DNA from: Elymus sibiricus
Taxonomy: Eukaryota; Streptophyta; Magnoliopsida; Poales; Poaceae
Assembly: GCA_039707655.1 (NCBI GenBank)
Contig: CM077673.1
Coordinates: 7,450,001 to 7,514,000 of the forward strand
Direction: 5' to 3'
DNA length: 64,000 bases
Each line of letters opens with the position of its first letter. Within the stretch, counting starts at the first letter, position 1. The notes below the pieces were generated by a model. That model made no database searches, was not told where the DNA came from, and was given only the letters and a program-made list of their open reading frames with translations. The position numbers and the translations under genes are program-made. This document shows positions 38,601-49,158 of this stretch, in pieces.

Positions 38601-40645
38601 CAACTACCGAAAAGCAGTGAATGATAGCATAGAAATCTGGTCAGAATGGACAAAATCTGCGAGTTTTGGCGAGGTCCCCGTAAGCGGACCCTGGGGTTCC
38701 CCGAACATTTGGATCGCCCCGAGACCGAAAATCAATGAGTAATAGCATACAAAACTGGCCGAAACGGAAAAAATCTGCGAGTTTTGGCGAGGTCCACGTA
38801 ACCGCACCCCGGGCTTCCCCGAACGTTCGGACGACCACGACTACCAAAAACCAGTGAATAATAGCATAGAAAACTGGTAGGAATGGACCAAATCTGCGAG
38901 TTTTGGCCAGGTCCCCGTATGCGGACCCCAGGGTTCCCCGGACGTTTGGATCGCCCCGGGACCAAAATTAGTGAGTAATAGCAGAAAAAACTAGCCGGGA
39001 CACACAAAATCTGCTAGTTTTGGCGAGGTCCCCGTAACCGCACCCCGGGCTTCCCCGAACGTTCGGATGACCACAACTACCGAAAAACAGTGAATGATAG
39101 CATAGAAATCTGGTCAGAATGGACAAAATCTGCGAGTTTTGGCGAGGTCCCCGTAAGCGGACCCTGGGGTTCCCCGAACATGTGGATCGCCCCGAGACCG
39201 AAAATCAATGAGTAATAGCATACAAAACTGGCCGAAACGGAAAAAATCTGCGAGTTTTGGCGAGGTCCACGTAACCGCACCCCGGGCTTCCCCGAACGTT
39301 CGGACGACCACGACTACCAAAAACCAGTGAATAATAGCATAGAAAACTGGTAAAATGGACCAAATCTGCGAGTTTTGGCCAGGTCCCCGTATGCGGACCC
39401 CAGGGTTCCCCGGACGTTTGGATCGCCCCGGGACCAAAATTAGTGAGTAATAGCATAAAAAACTAGCCGGGACACACAAAATCTGCTAGTTTTGGCGAGG
39501 TCCCCGTAACCGCACCCCGGGCTTCCCCGAACGTTCGGATGACCACAACTACCGAAAAGCAGTGAATGATAGCATAGAAATCTGGTCAGAATGGACAAAA
39601 TCTGCGAGTTTTGGCGAGGTCCCCGTAAGCGGACCCTGGGGTTCCCCGAACATTTGGATCGCCCCGAGACCGAAAATCAATGAGTAATAGCATACAAAAC
39701 TGGCCGAAACGGAAAAAATCTGCGAGTTTTGGCGAGGTCCACGTAACCGCACCCCGGGCTTCCCCGAACGTTCGGACGACCACGACTACCAAAAACCAGT
39801 GAATAATAGCATAGAAAACTGGTAGGAATGGACCAAATCTGCGAGTTTTGGCCAGGTCCCCGTATGCGGACCCCAGGGTTCCCCGGACGTTTGGATCGCC
39901 CCGGGACCAAAATTAGTGAGTAATAGCAGAAAAAACTAGCCGGGACACACAAAATCTGCTAGTTTTGGCGAGGTCCCCGTAACCGCACCCCGGGCTTCCC
40001 CGAACGTTCGGATGACCACAACTACCGAAAAACAGTGAATGATAGCATAGAAATCTGGTCAGAATGGACAAAATCTGCGAGTTTTGGCGAGGTCCCCGTA
40101 AGCGGACCCTGGGGTTCCCCGAACATGTGGATCGCCCCGAGACCGAAAATCAATGAGTAATAGCATACAAAACTGGCCGAAACGGAAAAAATCTGCGAGT
40201 TTTGGCGAGGTCCACGTAACCGCACCCCGGGCTTCCCCGAACGTTCGGACGACCACGACTACCAAAAACCAGTGAATAATAGCATAGAAAACTGGTAAAA
40301 TGGACCAAATCTGCGAGTTTTGGCCAGGTCCCCGTATGCGGACCCCAGGGTTCCCCGGACGTTTGGATCGCCCCGGGACCAAAATTAGTGAGTAATAGCA
40401 TAAAAAACTAGCCGGGACACACAAAATCTGCTAGTTTTGGCGAGGTCCCCGTAACCGCACCCCGGGCTTCCCCGAACGTTCGGATGACCACAACTACCGA
40501 AAAACAGTGAATGATAGCATAGAAATCTGGTCAGAATGGACAAAATCTGCGAGTTTTGGCGAGGTCCCCGTAAGCGGACCCTGGGGTTCCCCGAACATTT
40601 GGATCGCCCCGAGACCGAAAATCAATGAGTAATAGCATACAAAAC
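32614..40645. repeat. Eight 945-bp H-D dimers with one extra unit
   Basis: Units 70-86 alternate H and D: 70-71, 72-73, 74-75, 76 with 78, 79-80, 81-82, 83-84 and 85-86. Unit 77 (35922-36393, D and H together) is inserted into the fourth pair. Total length is 8 x 945 + 472 bp, exactly as observed. Units 82 and 84 are D plus A, and the rare agcagaaaaaact lies at 38984 and again 945 bp on at 39929. That shows a recent dimer duplication inside the block. Confidence 0.88.
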
Positions 40646-42536
40646 TGGCCGAAACGGAAAAAATCTGCGAGTTTTGGCGAGGTCCACGTAACCGCACCCC
40701 GGGCTTCCCCGAACGTTCGGACGACCACGACTACCAAAAACCAGTGAATAATAGCATAGAAAACTGGTAGGAATGGACCAAATCTGCGAGTTTTGGCCAG
40801 GTCCCCGTATGCGGACCCCGGGGTTCCCCGGACGTTTGGATCGCCCCGGGACCAAAATTAGTGAGTAATAGCAAAAAAAACTAGCCGGGACACACAAAAT
40901 CTTCTAGTTTTGGCGAGGTCCCCGTAACCGCACCCCGGGCTTCCCCGAACGTTCGGATGACCACAACTACCGAAAAGCAGTGAATGATAGCATAGAAATC
41001 TGGTCAGAATGGACAAAATCTGCGAGTTTTGGCGAGGTCCCCGTAAGCGGACCCTGGGGTTCCCCGAACATTTGGATCGCCCCGAGACCGAAAATCAATG
41101 AGTAATAGCATACAAAACTGGCCGAAACGGAAAAAATCTGCGAGTTTTGGCGAGGTCCACGTAACCGCACCCCGGGCTTCCCCGAACGTTCGGACGACCA
41201 CGACTACCAAAAACCAGTGAATAATAGCATAGAAAACTGGTAGGAATGGACCAAATCTGCGAGTTTTGGCCAGGTCCCCGTATGCGGACCCCGGGGTTCC
41301 CCGGACGTTTGGATCGCCCCGGGACCAAAATTAGTGAGTAATAGCATAAAAAACTAGCCGGGACACACAAAATCTTCTAGTTTTGGCGAGGTCCCCGTAA
41401 CCGCACCCCGGGCTTCCCCGAACGTTCGGATGACCACAACTACCGAAAAGCAGTGAATGATAGCATAGAAATCTGGTCAGAATGGACAAAATCTGCGAGT
41501 TTTGGCGAGGTCCCCGTAAGCGGACCCTGGGGTTCCCCGAACATTTGGATCGCCCCGAGACCGAAAATCAATGAGTAATAGCATACAAAACTGGCCGAAA
41601 CGGAAAAAATCTGCGAGTTTTGGCGAGGTCCACGTAACCGCACCCCGGGCTTCCCCGAACGTTCGGACGACCACGACTACCAAAAACCAGTGAATAATAG
41701 CATAGAAAACTGGTAGGAATGGACCAAATCTGCGAGTTTTGGCCAGGTCCCCGTATGCGGACCCCGGGGTTCCCCGGACGTTTGGATCGCCCCGGGACCA
41801 AAATTAGTGAGTAATAGCATAAAAAACTAGCCGGGACACACAAAATCTGCTAGTTTTGGCGAGGTCCCCGTAACCGCACCCCGGGCTTCCCCGAACGTTC
41901 GGATGACCACAACTACCGAAAAACAGTGAATGATAGCATAGAAATCTGGTCAGAATGGACAAAATCTGCGAGTTTTGGCGAGGTCCCCGTAAGCGGACCC
42001 AGGGGTTCCCCGAACATGTGGATCGCCCCGAGACCGAAAATCAATGAGTAATAGCATACAAAACTGGCCGAAACGGAAAAAATCTGCGAGTTTTGGCGAG
42101 GTCCACGTAACCGCACCCCGGGCTTCCCCGAACGTTCGGACGACCACGACTACCAAAAACCAGTGAATAATAGCATAGAAAACTGGTAAAATGGACCAAA
42201 TCTGCGAGTTTTGTCCAGGTCCCCGTATGCGGACCCCAGGGTTCCCCGGACGTTTGGATCGCCCCGGGACCAAAATTAGTGAGTAATAGCATAAAAAACT
42301 AGCCGGGACACACAAAATCTGCTAGTTTTGGCGAGGTCCCCGTAACCGCACCACGGGCTTCCCCGAACGTTCGGATGACCACAACTACCGAAAAATAGTG
42401 AATGATAGCATAGAAATCTGGTCAGAATGGACAAAATCTGCGAGTTTTGGCGAGGTCCCCGTAAGCGGACCCTGGGGTTCCCCGAACATTTGGATCGCCC
42501 CGAGACCGAAAATCAATGAGTAATAGCATACAAAAC
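40646..42536. repeat. HOR units 87-90, edge of the left domain
   Basis: Units 87 AF, 88 A, 89 H and 90 D start at 40646, 41119, 41592 and 42065. Unit 89 is the last unit with H and unit 90 the last with D. Four substitutions that I see nowhere else lie within about 400 bp here: a at 42001 (cccagggg in M4), t at 42214 (ttgtccagg in M2), a at 42353 (caccacggg in M3), and t at 42396 (aaaaatag in M3). Confidence 0.85.
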
Positions 42537-45500
42537 TGGCCGAAACGGAAAAAATCTGCGAGTTTTGGCGAGGTCCACGTAACCGCACCCCGGGCTTCCC
42601 CGAACGTTCGGACGACCACGACTACCAAAAACCAGTGAATAATAGCATAGAAAACTGGTAGGAATGGACCAAATCTGCGAGTTTTGGCCAGGTCCCCGTA
42701 TGCGGACCCCGGGGTTCCCCGGACGTTTGGATCGCCCCGGGACCAAAATTAGTGAGTAATAGCAAAAAAAACTAGCCGGGACACACAAAATCTTCTAGTT
42801 TTGGCGAGGTCCCCGTAACCGCACCCCGGGCTTCCCCGAACGTTCGGATGACCACAACTACCGAAAAGCAGTGAATGATAGCATAGAAATCTGGTCAGAA
42901 TGGACAAAATCTGCGAGTTTTGGCAAGGTCCCCGTAAGCGGACCCTGGGGTTCCCCGAACATTTGGATCGCCCCGAGACCGAAAATCAATGAGTAATAGC
43001 ATACAAAACTGGCCGAAACGGAAAAAATCTGCGAGTTTTGGCGAGGTCCACGTAACCGCACCCCGGGCTTCCCCGAACGTTCGGACGACCACGACTACCA
43101 AAAACCAGTGAATAATAGCATAGAAAACTGGTAGGAATGGACCAAATCTGCGAGTTTTGGCCAGGTCCCCGTATGCGGACCCCGGGGTTCCCCGGACGTT
43201 TGGATCGCCCCGGGACCAAAATTAGTGAGTAATAGCATAAAAAACTAGCCGGGACACACAAAATCTTCTAGTTTTGGCGAGGTCCCCGTAACCGCACCCC
43301 GGGCTTCCCCGAACGTTCGGATGACCACAACTACCGAAAAGCAGTGAATGATAGCATAGAAATCTGGTCAGAATGGACAAAATCTGCGAGTTTTGGCGAG
43401 GTCCCCGTAAGCGGACCCTGGGGTTCCCCGAACATTTGGATCGCCCCGAGACCGAAAATCAATGAGTAATAGCATACAAAACTGGCCGAAACGGAAAAAA
43501 TCTGCGAGTTTTGGCGAGGTCCACGTAACCGCACCCCGGGCTTCCCCGAACGTTCGGACGACCACGACTACCAAAAACCAGTGAATAATAGCATAGAAAA
43601 CTGGTAGGAATGGACCAAATCTGCGAGTTTTGGCCAGGTCCCCGTATGCGGACCCCAGGGTTCCCCGGACGTTTGGATCGCCCCGGGACCAAAATTAGTG
43701 AGTAATAGCATAAAAAACTAGCCGGGACACACAAAATCTGCTAGTTTTGGCGAGGTCCCCGTAACCGCACCCCGGGCTTCCCCGAACGTTCGGATGACCA
43801 CAACTACCGAAAAACAGTGAATGATAGCATAGAAATCTGGTCAGAATGGACAAAATCTGCGAGTTTTGGCGAGGTCCCCGTAAGCGGACCCTGGGGTTCC
43901 CCGAACATTTGGATCGCCCCGAGACCGAAAATCAATGAGTAATAGCATACAAAACTGGCCGAAACGGAAAAAATCTGCGAGTTTTGGCGAGGTCCACGTA
44001 ACCGCACCCCGGGCTTCCCCGAACGTTCGGACGACCACGACTACCAAAAACCAGTGAATAATAGCATAGAAAACTGGTAGGAATGGACCAAATCTGCGAG
44101 TTTTGGCCAGGTCCCCGTATGCGGACCCCGGGGTTCCCCGGACGTTTGGATCGCCCCGGGACCAAAATTAGTGAGTAATAGCAAAAAAAACTAGCCGGGA
44201 CACACAAAATCTTCTAGTTTTGGCGAGGTCCCCGTAACCGCACCCCGGGCTTCCCCGAACGTTCGGATGACCACAACTACCGAAAAGCAGTGAATGATAG
44301 CATAGAAATCTGGTCAGAATGGACAAAATCTGCTAGTTTTGGCGAGGTCCCCGTAAGCGGACCCTGGGGTTCCCCGAACATTTGGATCGCCCCGAGACCG
44401 AAAATCAATGAGTAATAGCATACAAAACTGGCCGAAACGGAAAAAATCTGCGAGTTTTGGCGAGGTCCACGTAACCGCACCCCGGGCTTCCCCGAACGTT
44501 CGGACGACCACGACTACCAAAAACCAGTGAATAATAGCATAGAAAACTGGTAGGAATGGACCAAATCTGCGAGTTTTGGCCAGGTCCCCGTATGCGGACC
44601 CCGGGGTTCCCCGGACGTTTGGATCGCCCCGGGACCAAAATTAGTGAGTAATAGCATAAAAAACTAGCCGGGACACACAAAATCTTCTAGTTTTGGCGAG
44701 GTCCCCGTAACCGCACCCCGGGCTTCCCCGAACGTTCGGATGACCACAACTACCGAAAAGCAGTGAATGATAGCATAGAAATCTGGTCAGAATGGACAAA
44801 ATCTGCGAGTTTTGGCGAGGTCCCCGTAAGCGGACCCTGGGGTTCCCCGAACATTTGGATCGCCCCGAGACCGAAAATCAATGAGTAATAGCATACAAAA
44901 CTGGCCGAAACGGAAAAAATCTGCGAGTTTTGGCGAGGTCCACGTAACCGCACCCCGGGCTTCCCCGAACGTTCGGACGACCACGACTACCAAAAACCAG
45001 TGAATAATAGCATAGAAAACTGGTAGGAATGGACCAAATCTGCGAGTTTTGGCCAGGTCCCCGTATGCGGACCCCGGGGTTCCCCGGACGTTTGGATCGC
45101 CCCGGGACCAAAATTAGTGAGTAATAGCAAAAAAAACTAGCCGGGACACACAAAATCTGCTAGTTTTGGCGAGGTCCCCGTAACCGCACCCCGGGCTTCC
45201 CCGAACGTTCGGATGACCACAACTACCGAAAAGCAGTGAATGATAGCATAGAAATCTGGTCAGAATGGACAAAATCTGCTAGTTTTGGCGAGGTCCCCGT
45301 AAGCGGACCCTGGGGTTCCCCGAACATTTGGATCGCCCCGAGACCGAAAATCAATGAGTAATAGCATACAAAACTGGCCGAAACGGAAAAAATCTGCGAG
45401 TTTTGGCGAGGTCCACGTAACCGCACCCCGGGCTTCCCCGAACGTTCGGACGACCACGACTACCAAAAACCAGTGAACAATAGCATAGAAAACTGGTACG

Positions 45501-46320
45501 AATGGACCAAATCTGCGAGTTTTGGCCAGGTCCCCGTATGCGGACCCCGGGGTTCCCCGGACGTTTGGATCGCCCCGGGACCAAAATTAGTGAGTAATAG
45601 CAAAAAAAACTAGCCGGGACACACAAAATCTTCTAGTTTTGGCGAGGTCCCCGTAACCGCACCCCGGGCTTCCCCGAACGTTCGGATGACCACAACTACC
45701 GAAAAGCAGTGAATGATAGCATAGAAATCTGGTCAGAATGGACAAAATCTGCGAGTTTTGGCGAGGTCCCCGTAAGCGGACCCTGGGGTTCCCCGAACAT
45801 TTGGATCGCCCCGAGACCGAAAATCAATGAGTAATAGCATACAAAACTGGCCGAAACGGAAAAAATCTGCGAGTTTTGGCGAGGTCCACGTAACCGCACC
45901 CCGGGCTTCCCCGAACGTTCGGACGACCACGACTACCAAAAACCAGTGAATAATAGCATAGAAAACTGGTAGGAATGGACCAAATCTGCGAGTTTTGGCC
46001 AGGTCCCCGTATGCGGACCCCGGGGTTCCCCGGACGTTTGGATCGCCCCGGGACCAAAATTAGTGAGTAATAGCAAAAAAAACTAGCCGGGACACACAAA
46101 ATCTGCTAGTTTTGGCGAGGTCCCCGTAACCGCACCCCGGGCTTCCCCGAACGTTCGGATGACCACAACTACCGAAAAGCAGTGAATGATAGCATAGAAA
46201 TCTGGTCAGAATGGACAAAATCTGCTAGTTTTGGCGAGGTCCCCGTAAGCGGACCCTGGGGTTCCCCGAACATTTGGATCGCCCCGAGACCGAAAATCAA
46301 TGAGTAATAGCATACAAAAC
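42537..46320. repeat. HOR units 91-98, start of the right domain
   Basis: Units start every 473 bp from 42537. S first becomes common here (units 94, 96, 98), and C first appears in unit 97 (c at 45478 and 45499). The order A, AFS, AFC, AFS in units 95-98 resembles units 100-103 of the following 2838-bp superrepeat, except that it lacks the private marks of that block. Confidence 0.85.
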
Positions 46321-49158
46321 TGGCCGAAACGGAAAAAATCTGCGAGTTTTGGCGAGGTCCACGTAACCGCACCCCGGGCTTCCCCGAACGTTCGGACGAC
46401 CACGACTACCAAAAACCAGTGAATAATAGCATAGAAAACTGGTAGGAATGGACCAAATCTGCGAGTTTTGGCCAGGTCCCCGTATGCGGACCCCGGGGTT
46501 CCCCGGACGTTTGGATCGCCCCGGGACCAAAATTAGTGAGTAATAGCAAAAAAAACTAGCCGGGACACACAAAATCTGCTAGTTTTGGCGAGGTCCCCGT
46601 AACCGCACCCCGGGCTTCCCCGAACGTTCGGATGACCACAACTACCGAAAAACAGTGAATGATAGCATAGAAATCTGGTCAGAATGGACAAAATCTGCGA
46701 GTTTTGGCGAGGTCCCCGTAAGCGGACCCTGGGGTTCCCCGAACATTTGGATCGCCCCGAGACCGAAAATCAATGAGTAATAGCATACAAAACTGGCCGA
46801 AACGGAAAAAATCTGCGAGTTTTGGCGAGGTCCACGTAACCGCACCCCGGGCTTCCCCAAACGTTCGGACGACCACGACTACCAAAAACCAGTGAATAAT
46901 AGCATAGAAAACTGGTAGGAATGGACCAAATCTGCGAGTTTTGGCCAGGTCCCCGTATGCGGACCCCGGGGTTCCCCGGACGTTTGGATCGCCCCGGGAC
47001 CAAAATTAGTGAGTAATAGCATAAAAAACTAGCCGGGACACACAAAATCTTCTAGTTTTGGCGAGGTCCCCGTAACCGCACCCCGGGCTTCCCCGAACGT
47101 TCGGATGACCACAACTACCGAAAAGCAGTGAATGATAGCATAGAAATCTGGTCAGAATGGACAAAATCTGCGAGTTTTGGCGAGGTCCCCGTAAGCGGAC
47201 CCTGGGGTTCCCCGAACATTTGGATCGCCCCGAGACCGAAAATCAATGAGTAATAGCATACAAAACTGGCCGAAACGGAAAAAATCTGCGAGTTTTGGCG
47301 AGGTCCACGTAACCGCACCCCGGGCTTCCCCGAACGTTCGGACGACCACGACTACCAAAAACCAGTGAATAATAGCATAGAAAACTGGTAGGAATGGACC
47401 AAATCTGCGAGTTTTGGCCAGGTCCCCGTATGCGGACCCCGGGGTTCCCCGGACGTTTGGATCGCCCCGGGACCAAAATTAGTGAGTAATAGCAAAAAAA
47501 ACTAGCCGGGACACACAAAATCTGCTAGTTTTGGCGAGGTCCCCGTAACCGCACCCCGGGCTTCCCCGAACGTTCGGATGACCACAACTACCGAAAAGCA
47601 GTGAATGATAGCATAGAAATCTGGTCAGAATGGACAAAATCTGCTAGTTTTGGCGAGGTCCCCATAAGCGGACCCTGGGGTTCCCCGAACATTTGGATCG
47701 CCCCGAGACCGAAAATCAATGAGTAATAGCATACAAAACTGGCCGAAACGGAAAAAATCTGCGAGTTTTGGCGAGGTCCACGTAACCGCACCCCGGGCTT
47801 CCCCGAACGTTCGGACGACCACGACTACCAAAAACCAGTGAACAATAGCATAGAAAACTGGTACGAATGGACCAAATCTGCGAGTTTTGGCCAGGTCCCC
47901 GTATGCGGACCCCGGGGTTCCCCGGACGTTTGGATCGCCCCGGGACCAAAATTAGTGAGTAATAGCAAAAAAAACTAGCCGGGACACACAAAATCTTCTA
48001 GTTTTGGCGAGGTCCCCGTAACCGCACCCCGGGCTTCCCCGAACGTTCGGATGACCACAACTACCGAAAAGCAGTGAATGATAGCATAGAAATCTGGTCA
48101 GAATGGACAAAATCTGCGAGTTTTGGCGAGGTCCCCGTAAGCGGACCCTGGGGTTCCCCGAACATTTGGATCGCCCCGAGACCGAAAATCAATGAGTAAT
48201 AGCATACAAAACTGGCCGAAACGGAAAAAATCTGCGAGTTTTGGCGAGGTCCACGTAACCGCACCCCGGGCTTCCCCGAACGTTCGGACGACCACGACTA
48301 CCAAAAACCAGTGAATAATAGCATAGAAAACTGGTAGGAATGGACCAAATCTGCGAGTTTTGGCCAGGTCCCCGTATGCGGACCCCGGGGTTCCCCGGAC
48401 GTTTGGATCGCCCCGGGACCAAAATTAGTGAGTAATAGCAAAAAAAACTAGCCGGGACACACAAAATCTGCTAGTTTTGGCGAGGTCCCCGTAACCGCAC
48501 CCCGGGCTTCCCCGAACGTTCGGATGACCACAACTACCGAAAAGCAGTGAATGATAGCATAGAAATCTGGTCAGAATGGACAAAATCTGCTAGTTTTGGC
48601 GAGGTCCCCGTAAGCGGACCCTGGGGTTCCCCGAACATTTGGATCGCCCCGAGACCGAAAATCAATGAGTAATAGCATACAAAACTGGCCGAAACGGAAA
48701 AAATCTGCGAGTTTTGGCGAGGTCCACGTAACCGCACCCCGGGCTTCCCCGAACGTTCGGACGACCACGACTACCAAAAACCAGTGAATAATAGCATAGA
48801 AAACTGGTAGGAATGGACCAAATCTGCGAGTTTTGGCCAGGTCCCCGTATGCGGACCCCGGGGTTCCCCGGACGTTTGGATCGCCCCGGGACCAAAATTA
48901 GTGAGTAATAGCAAAAAAAACTAGCCGGGACACACAAAATCTGCTAGTTTTGGCGAGGTCCCCGTAACCGCACCCCGGGCTTCCCCGAACGTTCGGATGA
49001 CCACAACTACCGAAAAGCAGTGAATGATAGCATAGAAATCTGGTCAGAATGGACAAAATCTGCTAGTTTTGGCGAGGTCCCCGTAAGCGGACCCTGGGGT
49101 TCCCCGAACATTTGGATCGCCCCGAGACCGAAAATCAATGAGTAATAGCATACAAAAC
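46321..49158. repeat. 2838-bp superrepeat, copy 1 (units 99-104)
   Basis: Six 473-bp units in the order F, A, AFS, AFC, AFS, AFS. Two private marks identify the block: a at 46859 in M1 of unit 100 (ttccccaaacg) and a at 47664 in M4 of unit 101 (ccccataagcg). C lies at the M1/M2 junction of unit 102. All of these recur at +2838 and +5676 bp. Confidence 0.93.

Larger units (their letters stand above)
1..42536. repeat. Left array domain: HOR units 1-90, H and D haplotypes
   Basis: This domain has H in 37 of 90 units and D in 32 of 90; both stop at its right edge. Unit codes (o = none of the alleles): 1 DH, 2 D, 3 AF, 4 H, 5 D, 6 H, 7 DH, 8 AF, 9 H, 10 D, 11 AF, 12 S, 13 H, 14 D, 15 AF, 16 H, 17 AF, 18 H, 19 D, 20 A, 21-22 H, 23 D, 24 AF, 25-26 H, 27 D, 28 AF, 29-30 H, 31 D, 32 AF, 33 H, 34 D, 35 H, 36 D, 37 AF, 38 H, 39 DF, 40 H, 41 D, 42 AF, 43 H, 44 DAF, 45-47 o, 48 H, 49 D, 50 H, 51 D, 52 H, 53 D, 54 AF, 55 o, 56 H, 57 D, 58 AF, 59 A, 60 H, 61 D, 62 H, 63 D, 64 AF, 65 H, 66 AF, 67 H, 68 D, 69 AF, 70 H, 71 D, 72 H, 73 D, 74 H, 75 D, 76 H, 77 DH, 78 D, 79 H, 80 D, 81 H, 82 DA, 83 H, 84 DA, 85 H, 86 D, 87 AF, 88 A, 89 H, 90 D. 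The recurring order is (A)-H-D. Confidence 0.88.
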
